NCBI GenBank assembly: GCA_947371415.1
Contig: CANBPJ010000094.1
Span: forward strand, 1-6,750
Source: Burkholderiaceae bacterium
Lineage (GTDB): Bacteria; Pseudomonadota; Gammaproteobacteria; Burkholderiales; Burkholderiaceae
Length of the DNA: 6,750 nt
Direction of reading: 5' to 3'
Positions 1 through 6,560 of this stretch are shown in pieces; the first letter of the stretch is position 1, and each line of letters opens with the position of its first letter. The position numbers were made by a program, and so were the translations under genes. The notes under the pieces were generated by a model. That model was not told the DNA's origin, did not search any database, and worked only from the letters and a program-made list of their open reading frames with translations.

Positions 1-704
1 GCGTTGAAGAGATCTTCCGCTCCATTGGTTTTGATGTAGCAGATGGCCCTGAAATTGAAACCGATTGGTTTAATTTCACCGCCTTAAATAGCCCTGAAAA
101 TCATCCTGCCCGTTCGATGCAGGACACCTTTTATATTGATGGCAAAGATTCTAATGGGAAGCCTTTGTTATTGCGTACGCATACCAGCCCAATTCAGGTC
201 CGTTATGCTAGCGAGCATGTAAAAAAATATGCAAATGCTGATGTGATGCCGCCGATCAAGGTGATTGCTCCAGGTAGAACCTATCGCGTAGATAGTGATG
301 CAACCCATTCACCGATGTTCCATCAAGTCGAAGGCTTGTGGATTGCAGAAAGTGTTTCGTTTGCGGACCTTAAGGGTGTATATACCGATTTCTTAAGGAC
401 TTTTTTCGAGACGAATGAATTACAAGTTCGTTTTCGTCCATCTTATTTCCCATTCACAGAGCCTTCTGCTGAAATTGATATGGCCTTTGGTAGCGGTAAG
501 TTAGCTGGCCGTTGGTTAGAGATTTGTGGTGCAGGGCAAGTACATCCGAATGTCTTGCGCAATATGGGGATTGATCCCGAGCGATACACTGGCTTTGCTT
601 TTGGCTCTGGCTTAGAGCGTCTAACGATGTTGCGTTATGGCGTTGACGATTTACGTCTTTTCTTTGAGAACGACCTCCGTTTCTTAGCGCAATTCCCAGC
701 TTAA
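1..704 (+). CDS. pheS: Phenylalanyl-tRNA synthetase alpha subunit, 3' part (5' end outside window)
   Basis: Catalytic subunit of the cytoplasmic alpha2-beta2 enzyme that charges tRNA-Phe with phenylalanine. The reading frame is open from the window's left edge (first full codon at base 3), giving 233 residues before TAA. The E. coli protein is 327 residues, so roughly the first 100, including the N-terminal coiled-coil arm that contacts tRNA, lie outside. Class II synthetase signatures are visible: NHPARSMQDTFY just after the edge, a motif 2 segment GRTYRVDSDATHSPMFHQVEG (about bases 273-335), and motif 3 GFAFGSGLERLTMLRYG (about 591-641). The alanine in GFAFG matches the residue that in E. 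coli shapes the phenylalanine pocket, so normal substrate selectivity is expected (inference). pheT follows after 31 bases, the usual pheST operon. Identification is near certain; the true start cannot be seen. Confidence 0.98.
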   Translation, partial: VEEIFRSIGFDVADGPEIETDWFNFTALNSPENHPARSMQDTFYIDGKDSNGKPLLLRTHTSPIQVRYASEHVKKYANADVMPPIKVIAPGRTYRVDSDATHSPMFHQVEGLWIAESVSFADLKGVYTDFLRTFFETNELQVRFRPSYFPFTEPSAEIDMAFGSGKLAGRWLEICGAGQVHPNVLRNMGIDPERYTGFAFGSGLERLTMLRYGVDDLRLFFENDLRFLAQFPA

Positions 705-735
705 TTAGCTAACCTCCCAATCGTAGATAGCGCAT

Positions 736-3192
736 ATGCAATTTTCTGAATCTTGGTTACGCCAATATGTAAATCCTTCGCTAGATAGCAATGCCTTAGG
801 TCATGCAATGACGATGGCTGGTCTTGAGGTGGAAGAGCAGCATTCAGTAGCACATGCATTTACGAAGATTGTTATTGCACAAATTTTGTCAGCTGAGCAA
901 CACCCTGATGCAGATCGCTTGCGGGTTTGCAAAGTCGATGCGGGTACTGGCCAAGACTTGCAAATTGTATGTGGCGCACCCAATGCACGCGCGGGTATCA
1001 AGATCCCTTGCGCTATGGTTGGCGCCGAATTACCTCCAGCAGAAACTGGTGGAAAACCTTTCATAATTAAAGTAGGCAAGCTACGTGGTGTAGAAAGCCA
1101 AGGCATGTTGTGCTCTGGTCGGGAGCTTGGTCTAGGTGATGATCATGAGGGCATTCTGGAGTTGCCTGCGGATGCGCCGGTTGGTGAGGATATTCGTCAG
1201 TACTTGGATTTGGATGATCAGATCTTTGTGATTAAGTTGACACCGAATAAGGCGGATTGTTTATCTCTGATTGGCATGGCGCGCGAAGTGTCGGCCATCA
1301 CCGGGGCTACATTGTGCGAGCCTCAGTGGACTCCAGCGAATATTTCCATTCAAGACAAACTTAAAGTTACTATTGAAAACACCGACCTCTGTGGACGCTT
1401 CGCAGGTCGTGTAATCCGTGGAGTGAATCCTCAGGCTAAAACACCGGATTGGATCGTACAGCGTTTATCACGTGCCGGACAAAGAGGTATTTCTCCTTTG
1501 GTCGATTTATCTAACTATGTCATGTTAGAAATGGGTCAGCCAACCCATGTGTTTGATATTGATAAATTGAATGGCGACTTATCTGTTCGTTGGGCTAAGC
1601 CAGGTGAAAGTCTTGAGCTATTGAATAGCCAGACGGTTACTTTGCAGGGCCCTGATTCTGCAGGCAGGATTCAGGATGCTGGTGTAGTTGCCGATCAAAA
1701 CGGTCCAGTAGCATTGGCTGGCATCATGGGTGGCAATCATTGTGCCGTGACAAGCGATACTAAAAATATTTATGTTGAGGCGGCTTACTGGCAGCCATCT
1801 GCAATCCAGGGTCGTGCTCGTCGTTTTAACTTTAGCACTGATGCTGCTCATCGCTTCGAGCGTGGCGTTGATCCACAAAATACTGTGAACTGTTTAGAGT
1901 ACTTAACTTCATTGATTCTTGAAGTGTGTGGTGGTCAAGTCGGCCCAATTGACGACCAAGTATTGGCAATTCCAGAGCGTAAGCCAGTTAGCATGCGTTT
2001 GACTCGCGCTATGAAGGTGATTGGTATCCCACTAACAACCGAGATTGTGAGTGATGTATTCAAGCGCCTTGGTTTTGAATTTAAACAAGATGCTGATGTT
2101 TTTGTAGTAACGCCACCAAGCTATCGCTTTGATATTGAAATCGAAGAAGATTTGATTGAAGAAGTGGCGCGGATGTACGGCTTTGAAAATATCCCCGATC
2201 TACCACCCGTGGCTTCATTAAAGATGAGCGCTAAACCAGAGGCAAAGCGTGGAGTGCATTTATTGCGCCAACGTTTGGCTTTGCAGGGTTATCAAGAGGC
2301 GGTCAATTTTGGGTTTACTGATTTAGAGAGTGAGCAGTGTTTGGCTGCCGCTAGCGAAAAAGATCTGATTACAGTACTTAATCCGATCGCTAGCCAGTAT
2401 GGCGTGATGCGGAGTAATTTATGGGGTGGCTTACTTGCTAATCTCAAGGCAAACCTCAATCGCGGTGCTGGTCGTGTACGTTTATTTGAAACTGGTCGTG
2501 TATTTAAGCGAGATGACAGCGCTCAAGAAGAGACTGGGCAAGTAGCTGGCTTTCATCAGCCACAGCATATCGGCGGTTTGGCTTACGGCTCCTATGTTCC
2601 CGAGCAGTGGGCAAGTGATAACCGACCAGTGGATTACTTTGATGTGAAGGGCGACCTCGAACGCGTGCTTGATCCCTTGCATTTCACGACAGAAGCCGCC
2701 GTTCATCCTGCATTGCATCCAGGACGCAGTGCTCAAATTCAGTTATTGATGCCAAAAGGTAAGTTGAATATCGGCTGGATCGGCGAGCTTCATCCTGGGC
2801 TACAGCAGTCTTACGAGTTACCTCAGGCCCCAGTTCTTTTTGAATTAGACTTGGAGACTGTTCGTAATCTTGGTATTCCGCAGCCTGAAGAGTTAAGTAA
2901 GTTTCCTGCCGTGCAACGTGATCTGGCAGTGGTGGTTAAGCAGTCCGTTTCTGCGCAATCATTATTGGATGCGATGAATAAGGGTAAGCAGAATTTTGTT
3001 CGAGGCATTGAGCTTTTTGACGAATTCAAGCCAAAATCTGGCTCCAGTAGCATGGCTGATGATGAGAAGAGCTTGGCTTTCCGTGTGACTTTGTTGAATC
3101 CACAGGAAACAATGCAGGACGCTCAAATCGAGGCGGTTATGACCGCTTTATTAGCAGCACTTGAGAAAAATTGCGCAGCCCGTCTGCGCTAG
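736..3192 (+). CDS. pheT: Phenylalanyl-tRNA synthetase beta subunit
   Basis: Partner of PheS; it binds tRNA-Phe and carries the editing site that hydrolyses Tyr-tRNA-Phe. It has 818 residues against 795 in E. coli, and the N-terminus MQFSESWLRQYVNP aligns directly with E. coli MKFSELWLREWVNP, fixing the ATG. Domains in order: N-terminal segment; EMAP/OB-fold tRNA-binding domain (about 39-150, with HPDADRLRVCKVD and the LRGVESQGMLCS loop); B3/B4 editing domain (about 210-390, ending in GRARRFNFSTDAAHRFERGVDP); B5 domain (about 405-485, with RFDIEIEEDLIEEVARMYGF, whose acidic residues fit the metal site); inactive synthetase-like core (about 490-700); and the C-terminal ferredoxin-fold anticodon-binding domain starting near KFPAVQRDLAVVV (about 721). 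No clear Shine-Dalgarno lies in the 31-base gap after pheS, so coupling to pheS translation is plausible. ihfA follows 42 bases downstream. Confidence 0.98.
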   Translation: MQFSESWLRQYVNPSLDSNALGHAMTMAGLEVEEQHSVAHAFTKIVIAQILSAEQHPDADRLRVCKVDAGTGQDLQIVCGAPNARAGIKIPCAMVGAELPPAETGGKPFIIKVGKLRGVESQGMLCSGRELGLGDDHEGILELPADAPVGEDIRQYLDLDDQIFVIKLTPNKADCLSLIGMAREVSAITGATLCEPQWTPANISIQDKLKVTIENTDLCGRFAGRVIRGVNPQAKTPDWIVQRLSRAGQRGISPLVDLSNYVMLEMGQPTHVFDIDKLNGDLSVRWAKPGESLELLNSQTVTLQGPDSAGRIQDAGVVADQNGPVALAGIMGGNHCAVTSDTKNIYVEAAYWQPSAIQGRARRFNFSTDAAHRFERGVDPQNTVNCLEYLTSLILEVCGGQVGPIDDQVLAIPERKPVSMRLTRAMKVIGIPLTTEIVSDVFKRLGFEFKQDADVFVVTPPSYRFDIEIEEDLIEEVARMYGFENIPDLPPVASLKMSAKPEAKRGVHLLRQRLALQGYQEAVNFGFTDLESEQCLAAASEKDLITVLNPIASQYGVMRSNLWGGLLANLKANLNRGAGRVRLFETGRVFKRDDSAQEETGQVAGFHQPQHIGGLAYGSYVPEQWASDNRPVDYFDVKGDLERVLDPLHFTTEAAVHPALHPGRSAQIQLLMPKGKLNIGWIGELHPGLQQSYELPQAPVLFELDLETVRNLGIPQPEELSKFPAVQRDLAVVVKQSVSAQSLLDAMNKGKQNFVRGIELFDEFKPKSGSSSMADDEKSLAFRVTLLNPQETMQDAQIEAVMTALLAALEKNCAARLR

Positions 3193-3234
3193 GTTTAATA
3201 TTAGCCCTAGATATAGTACGAAGAGACTTTAGCC

Positions 3235-3558
3235 ATGAATGAATTAGCTAGTAACGATACCGTCACCAAAAACGAACTCTCTGAAGCGCTCTTCGATCAA
3301 GTGGGTCTCAATAAACGTGAGGCTAAAGATATGATTGATGCATTCTTTGATCGCATCGGCAAGTCGCTCGAGGCTGGTGTCGAGGTAAAGATTTCCGGAT
3401 TTGGAAATTTTCAGCTACGCAATAAGTCTGCTCGTCCGGGCCGAAATCCAAAGACGGGTCAAATGATTCCGATTGCAGCTCGCCGTGTCGTTACTTTCCA
3501 CGCAAGTCAAAAACTCAAGGACGTAGTTGAGTCGCATGCTCGAGAAAACAGCATTTGA
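3235..3558 (+). CDS. ihfA: Integration host factor alpha subunit
   Basis: Small basic DNA-bending protein of the HU/IHF family. With IhfB it forms the heterodimer that sharply bends DNA at specific sites in transcription, recombination and replication. It has 107 residues (E. coli IhfA has 99); the difference is about nine extra residues at the N-terminus before VTKNELSEALF, which aligns with E. coli LTKAEMSEYLF. Visible features are the helical dimerisation half (10-48), the conserved VKISGFGNFQLR strand region (51-62), and the beta-arm with RPGRNPKTG (67-75), where Pro68 corresponds to the DNA-intercalating proline. The arm residues GQMIPIAARRVVTF support alpha rather than beta or HU. ATG 3235 is the only early Met; the ribosome site is weak (purine-rich GAAGAGA about 9 bases upstream). 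Location after pheT is standard in beta- and gammaproteobacteria, where ihfA was first noted as part of the pheST operon. Confidence 0.97.
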   Translation: MNELASNDTVTKNELSEALFDQVGLNKREAKDMIDAFFDRIGKSLEAGVEVKISGFGNFQLRNKSARPGRNPKTGQMIPIAARRVVTFHASQKLKDVVESHARENSI

Positions 3559-3886
3559 TGCTGGGTCGGTGCTGCTCAGTTCGCAGCTCCCCCCAATCCC
3601 CGCGAAGCGTTATTTCACTATTGGTGAAGTGGCGGATCTTTGTGGCGTTCGCTCCCATGTATTGCGCTATTGGGAGCAAGAATTCTCGCAGTTAAGTCCT
3701 CAGAAGCGTCGAGGTAATCGTCGCTACTATCAACATCATGAGGTTGTCTTAATACGCAAGATTAGAGCGCTTTTATATGAAGAAGGTTTCACGATCAGCG
3801 GCGCTAGAAATCGTTTGGATGAGGCTCCCGGTGAGCTTCGCTTACGCGACGAGCTACAGGCTGTACTTCAAATTCTCTCAAAATAG
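3536..3886 (+). CDS. MerR-family transcriptional regulator downstream of ihfA
   Basis: Small DNA-binding regulator of 116 residues. The winged helix is obvious: YFTIGEVADLCGVRSHVLRYWEQEF (26-50) holds the MerR helix-turn-helix with the signature LRYWE, followed by the wing KRRGNRRYY (57-65) and a helix HHEVVLIRKIRALLYEEGFTISGAR (67-91). Only about 25 residues remain, so there is a short dimerisation helix and no effector-binding domain; no cysteine pattern for metal sensing is seen. A MerR-like gene directly after ihfA is common in betaproteobacteria, but I know of no established target. It overlaps the last 23 bases of ihfA, implying translational coupling. Two starts are possible: ATG 3536 (chosen), or TTG 3527, which adds three residues and has AAGGA (3517-3521) at good spacing. 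The role of this gene is unknown. Confidence 0.9.
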   Translation: MLEKTAFDAGSVLLSSQLPPIPAKRYFTIGEVADLCGVRSHVLRYWEQEFSQLSPQKRRGNRRYYQHHEVVLIRKIRALLYEEGFTISGARNRLDEAPGELRLRDELQAVLQILSK

Positions 3887-3890
3887 TTAC

Positions 3891-3899
3891 TGATACAAT
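3891..3899 (+). promoter_or_regulatory. Extended -10 promoter for tRNA-Pro
   Basis: TGATACAAT gives an extended -10 (TG, one base, then TACAAT, five of six matches to consensus). It starts five bases after the MerR-like stop codon and would initiate near 3906, about six bases before the mature tRNA. No good -35 lies at 16-18 bases upstream, which is tolerable for an extended -10. The tRNA could also be reached by readthrough from the pheST-ihfA operon. Inferred from sequence only. Confidence 0.5.
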
Positions 3900-3911
3900 T
3901 TCGTTTCTCGT

Positions 3912-3988
<77 letters not shown>

Positions 3989-4031
3989 TCATCAAACTAG
4001 CTTAATAATCAATCATTCTGATTTCTGGTTA

Positions 4032-4046
4032 TCGAGGACCCCTCGA
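4032..4046. repeat. Short perfect inverted repeat between convergent tRNA-Pro and exported-protein gene
   Basis: TCGAGG-ACC-CCTCGA is a perfect 6-bp stem with a 3-base centre. It lies 43 bases beyond the tRNA and 32 bases from the stop of the converging minus-strand gene, a natural place for a terminator. No T-run follows on either strand, so intrinsic termination is doubtful. The rest of 3989-4078 shows nothing I recognise. Confidence 0.35.
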
Positions 4047-4078
4047 ATGAGCTAGGGATACTTATATACTTTGACCGA

Positions 4079-4519
4079 TTACAGCGGAATGCGTGCGTGA
4101 ATGGCTAAAATCGACGCGCCAGTCGCCTCAAGTTGTGGCAATGCAACCAAGCAGAGGTAGCCATAGCAAAACTCCGGAAAGGCTATTGGCATAATGCCCC
4201 AGTTTTTATAGCCCGTTGCACCACCTAAACCTACCCCAAGGTCCCAGCTGCCCGAGCGAAAATAGGAGTAGCGACCATATAGATAAGCGCTTCCCTGATA
4301 ATTGCTATTGAAGTACCATCCGCCTGCAATGTTCCAATTTTCGCTAACCTCCCGCTCAAGACCAAGGCCTGGATTAAATCCGTTGTACCCTGACTTTGAG
4401 TGAACGCTTGCGCCGTTAACTTGCAGGTAGGTTTCTTCGGCGTAGCTAATTGAGTTGAGCGATATCAGAATAAAATATAGTATGTAGCCCAATATTTTTT
4501 TATAAGTAGATATTCCCAT
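4079..4519 (-). CDS. Small exported protein, probably beta-barrel-like; function unknown
   Basis: With ATG 4519 the product is 146 residues. It begins with a convincing Sec signal peptide: lysines at 7-8, a hydrophobic core ILGYILYFILISL (9-21), and a signal peptidase I site SYA (25-27) before EE. The mature part (about 119 residues) alternates aromatic/hydrophobic and small polar residues in strand-like blocks: YLQVNGASVHS, YNGFNPGLGLERE, NWNIAGGWYFNS, SAYLYGRYSYF, WDLGVGLGGATGY. The YNxxNPGLGxE plus TGY pattern resembles an uncharacterised group of small exported proteins I have seen in Burkholderiales and their phages; a distant likeness to PagL/PagP-type barrels is only a guess. An upstream ATG at 4612 would add 31 residues (177 in all) but would bury the signal peptide, and that stretch is full of inverted repeats, so I prefer 4519 despite its weak ribosome site. 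It converges on tRNA-Pro and diverges from the thioesterase gene. Confidence 0.7.
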   Translation of the reverse strand: MGISTYKKILGYILYFILISLNSISYAEETYLQVNGASVHSKSGYNGFNPGLGLEREVSENWNIAGGWYFNSNYQGSAYLYGRYSYFRSGSWDLGVGLGGATGYKNWGIMPIAFPEFCYGYLCLVALPQLEATGASILAIHARIPL

Positions 4520-4533
4520 GCGGTCAAATTTAC

Positions 4534-4612
4534 TGCTTATGCACGCATTAGCATGTTCGTCAGCGAACATATAGCAAGCATCATCGATGCATTGGCCATG
4601 CAGTATGATCAT
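4534..4612. repeat. Cluster of consecutive inverted repeats upstream of the exported-protein gene
   Basis: Several dyads lie almost end to end. 4534-4553 is an imperfect 20-bp palindrome (TGCT, mismatch, ATGC, two-base centre, GCAT, mismatch, AGCA). 4553-4570 is a perfect ATGTTCG-TCAG-CGAACAT. 4578-4590 is GCATC-ATC-GATGC; 4588-4602 is TGCAT-TGGCC-ATGCA; 4605-4612 is the 8-bp palindrome ATGATCAT. If the gene starts at 4519 these fall in its leader or promoter region, as operator sites or leader-RNA hairpins. If it starts at 4612 they are inside its coding sequence. The repeats are directly visible; any function is inference. Confidence 0.5.
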
Positions 4613-4694
4613 TTACCTTGTGTAAGCTCAAATACGTTCTTTACACATTCAATTTCATCTCACTGCAACATCATTTCCCGGTAATTCAATTTAT

Positions 4695-5096
4695 ATGACA
4701 TCCATTCAAAGCGCTACGACTTATTTCGGTCTTAATATCCCTTTTTTAGCCCACCTAGGGGTTGTGCCTGAGTTTGCAGAAGGCGGTAAGTCGCGGATTA
4801 GTCTCGTAGTCCAGCCGGAGTTTGAGAATAGCTTTCATATTGCCCATGGTGGTGTTGTTATGACTTTGTTGGACTTTGCGATGGGTGCGGCGGCCCGGAG
4901 CACGGTTGATCAACCACTGGGTGCCATGACAATCGACATGAGTGTTAGCTTCTTGCGCCCCAGCATTGGCAGAATTGTGGTGGAAGGCTCAGTCCTGAAG
5001 TCTGGAAAAACGATTAATTATTGTGAAGCCGTGGTTTTGAATGAGGCTGGTGAGATTACTGCTAAATCGAGCGGTACATTTATGCTCAGAAGATAA
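4695..5096 (+). CDS. PaaI-family hotdog-fold thioesterase
   Basis: Cytoplasmic acyl-CoA thioesterase candidate of 133 residues, the normal size for the family. The hotdog signature is clear: FHIAHGGVVMTLLDFAMGAAA (47-67), with the HGG turn at 51-53 at the start of the central helix and Asp60 at the position of the catalytic acid in PaaI-type enzymes. Strands follow in TIDMSVSFLRPSIG (79-92), IVVEGSVLKSGKTINYCEAVVLNEAGE and AKSSGTFMLRR. Members hydrolyse short, medium or aromatic acyl-CoAs; the substrate cannot be read from sequence, and no phenylacetate or fatty-acid genes are adjacent to guide a choice. It appears monocistronic, divergent from the exported-protein gene, with no strong Shine-Dalgarno before ATG 4695. 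No clear terminator follows; the AT-rich spacer begins at once. Confidence 0.9.
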   Translation: MTSIQSATTYFGLNIPFLAHLGVVPEFAEGGKSRISLVVQPEFENSFHIAHGGVVMTLLDFAMGAAARSTVDQPLGAMTIDMSVSFLRPSIGRIVVEGSVLKSGKTINYCEAVVLNEAGEITAKSSGTFMLRR

Positions 5097-5291
5097 GATT
5101 GATTTACTGATAATAAATATAGTATTTATAATGATTATGTTATTTATTTTAATATAAATTCAGTTATAACCATATGCTTATATTGGATATTGCAATATAT
5201 AAACCTATTTATTAATAAATGTCTATAATGAAGCCATAGAGTAACTAATTCCTGGTTATCTCAGACAATTAATATTTGGAGAAATTAATAC
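5097..5291 (+). promoter_or_regulatory. AT-rich spacer and promoter region of the H-NS-family gene
   Basis: No gene is seen here. Bases 5101-5220 contain 18 G or C in 120, far below the flanking genes. A perfect TATAAT at 5224-5229 is a candidate -10, giving a leader of about 55 bases; no matching -35 is found at 16-18 bases. An AT inverted repeat, ATAAATA-TAG-TATTTAT, lies at 5113-5129. GGAG (5278-5281) is the ribosome site for ATG 5292. AT-rich, probably curved DNA before an H-NS-type gene would suit autoregulation (inference). Confidence 0.45.
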
Positions 5292-5576
5292 ATGTCTTCT
5301 TATAAAGAACTTTTAGCCCAGCGCGAACAGTTAGATAAGCAAATTAAAGAAGCAGTTCTACGCGAGAAGGCCGATGGCATTGCAAAAGCCAAGCTCATTA
5401 TTGAGCAGTATGATTTAACGGCCTCAGACTTATTTAGCCGTAAAGCAGGTGCGCGTAGTGCTAGTGGTAAGGTTGCCCCTAAGTATCGCAATCCAAGTAC
5501 CGGTGATACATGGACTGGTCGCGGAAAAGCGCCAAAATGGATAGAAGGTAGAGATCGTAGCAACTATTTGATATAA
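5292..5576 (+). CDS. H-NS-family histone-like nucleoid protein
   Basis: Nucleoid-associated protein of 94 residues that would bind AT-rich DNA, silence genes and form oligomers. The N-terminal half (about 1-40) is a charged, heptad-like helix, SYKELLAQREQLDKQIKEAVLREK, suited to coiled-coil dimerisation. A linker rich in Ala, Ser, Gly and Lys (50-63) leads to the C-terminal DNA-binding domain KYRNPSTGDTWTGRGKAPKWI (64-84). The core TWTGRGKAPKW is diagnostic, its RGK being the AT-hook-like minor-groove loop. The length matches the short H-NS homologues common in Burkholderiales (relatives of BpH3 and HvrA/Bv3F), shorter than E. coli H-NS (137). Several paralogues usually exist per genome, so no symbol is given. 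It appears to be transcribed alone, between an AT-rich promoter region and a strong terminator. Confidence 0.95.
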   Translation: MSSYKELLAQREQLDKQIKEAVLREKADGIAKAKLIIEQYDLTASDLFSRKAGARSASGKVAPKYRNPSTGDTWTGRGKAPKWIEGRDRSNYLI

Positions 5577-5605
5577 GCCATTGTTTTAAAAAGAATTTAA
5601 AGATA

Positions 5606-5645
5606 AATAAAGGGCCGCTCAGTGCAAATTGAGCGGCCCTTTATT
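5606..5645. terminator. Bidirectional intrinsic terminator
   Basis: AATAAAGGGCCGCTCA (5606-5621) is exactly complementary to TGAGCGGCCCTTTATT (5630-5645): a perfect 16-bp stem with an 8-base loop. The GC-rich core is flanked by A-rich sequence on the left and T-rich on the right, so the structure can work for both strands. It lies 29 bases after the H-NS-family stop and 21 bases beyond the stop of the converging minus-strand gene, so it should end both transcripts. Confidence 0.93.
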
Positions 5646-5666
5646 CTAAATTGGATTGGATATGCT

Positions 5667-6368
5667 CTAAGCACACTTCCTATTAAGTGCTTGGACAAAA
5701 ATAGGCTCTAAGAGCTCGAGCCGATTTTTATTGCCCAAAGTAGTTTCTAGTTCTGGATTCGTGGCGGGATAGCCAATAATTAAGGGGTTTTGATCGATTA
5801 AGCCATTTTCTAACTCTTCCTGAAGAAGATCTGGGCATTGAGGTCTAACCCCGACAGTATTTTCATCGGCTAAGCCCATGACCCCTGGATGAAGTCGAAT
5901 AAAACCCTCATCCACCAAAATAGGAATACGCTGGGTGTCCCTGTTTTTACTCAAATAATGAATGAGGTGTACTTGCTCCACTGGTGGAATAAGGGCGTCA
6001 AGAAATATTAAATCTGGTGCAATAGAAACGGCTTTCATCAACCCCTCAAGGCTATCTACGGATACCTCCAGATCTACCTTTAATTGCCAACACTGGATTG
6101 ACTCGATTAATCCATGACTATTTTCAACTCTTCTAAATATGCCCATGGCGATGCAATTTTGAGTTGTTTTTTGTCGCATAGCTCTTTTGCGTCGTGCAAG
6201 CTGCTGATCCAATGAGCTGGCCAAGATACGGCGATGCCCACCACGGGTCTTCCAGGCGATTAATTCACCCAATTCAACCATTTTCTGCACGGTGCCAAGA
6301 GATACCTGCAATACCTTTGCGCTTTGCCGAGTGCTTAAATATTCCATTTCCGGGGTAATTGCTTTCAT
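5667..6368 (-). CDS. Helix-turn-helix regulator with degenerate receiver-like domain
   Basis: Product of 233 residues with two recognisable parts. Residues 9-58 form an excisionase/MerR-type helix-turn-helix: EYLSTRQSAKVLQVSLGTVQKMVELGELIAWKTRGGHRRI, with the TRGGHRRI wing typical of this class. Residues about 71-175 resemble a response-regulator receiver: a first strand CIAMGIF, then APDLIFLDALIPP (117-129) with Asp124 at the phospho-acceptor position, and RIPILV (148-152). The acidic pair after strand 1 is absent (FRRVEN instead), the conserved Thr/Ser after strand 4 is replaced (LVDEG), and no clear KP follows strand 5, so conventional phosphorylation is doubtful. The last 50 or so residues match nothing I know. 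HTH-plus-receiver proteins of this order occur in betaproteobacteria. ATG 6368 is preceded by AAGGA at short spacing. The gene is divergent from sucA and converges on the H-NS-family gene; no kinase gene is nearby in the window. Target unknown. Confidence 0.82.
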   Translation of the reverse strand: MKAITPEMEYLSTRQSAKVLQVSLGTVQKMVELGELIAWKTRGGHRRILASSLDQQLARRKRAMRQKTTQNCIAMGIFRRVENSHGLIESIQCWQLKVDLEVSVDSLEGLMKAVSIAPDLIFLDALIPPVEQVHLIHYLSKNRDTQRIPILVDEGFIRLHPGVMGLADENTVGVRPQCPDLLQEELENGLIDQNPLIIGYPATNPELETTLGNKNRLELLEPIFVQALNRKCA

Positions 6369-6545
6369 ATATCCTTAATCTCATTAATTCATTTGAAGAT
6401 TTAGAGAATACGAAGCAAATCCATGAGAATCTGTCGGGAGGGGTTTAAATCTGAGTAGGAAAATTCTTATATAAGGCCTAATTAGCTGAATATCCATTTG
6501 GCCCGCAAAATCAGGGAAAGCCCTTTATGGGTCAATGGGCAATCG
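6369..6545. other. Intergenic region between divergent HTH regulator and sucA promoter
   Basis: No coding potential is seen on either strand. Near the regulator start is its Shine-Dalgarno (minus-strand AAGGA just before ATG 6368). The palindrome CTTATATAAG at 6466-6475 contains TATAAG on both strands and could act as a -10 for the regulator, but no convincing -35 accompanies it. Operator sites for the divergent pair would be expected here; none is certain. Confidence 0.3.
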
Positions 6546-6554
6546 TGTTAAATT
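6546..6554 (+). promoter_or_regulatory. Candidate sucA promoter (extended -10)
   Basis: TGTTAAATT reads as an extended -10: TG, one base, then TAAATT with four of six consensus matches. The -35 region is poor. Initiation about seven bases downstream (near 6561) would place the transcript start exactly at the beginning of the structured sucA leader, which is the main support. Confidence 0.35.
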
Positions 6555-6560
6555 AGCAGG

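Noticed and set aside
801..1106. Minus-strand open frame opposite pheT
   Set aside because: Shadow of pheT, which is full-length and strongly conserved here; the translation has no recognisable domain. The same applies to the frames at 854-1066, 1618-1878, 2482-2736 and 2823-3053.
4520..4612. N-terminal extension of the exported protein from ATG 4612
   Set aside because: It would place 31 cysteine-containing, non-hydrophobic residues before a clear signal peptide, and the DNA is filled with inverted repeats. The AAGG before this ATG is only about four bases away, so the extension is less likely, though not excluded.
4695..4697. Leaderless translation of the thioesterase gene
   Set aside because: The lack of a strong Shine-Dalgarno and an AT-rich TTTATATG context suggested it, but no promoter at the required spacing upstream could be identified.
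5300..5563. Minus-strand open frame opposite the H-NS-family gene
   Set aside because: Entirely inside the H-NS-family gene, whose diagnostic TWTGRGKAPKW core is on the plus strand.
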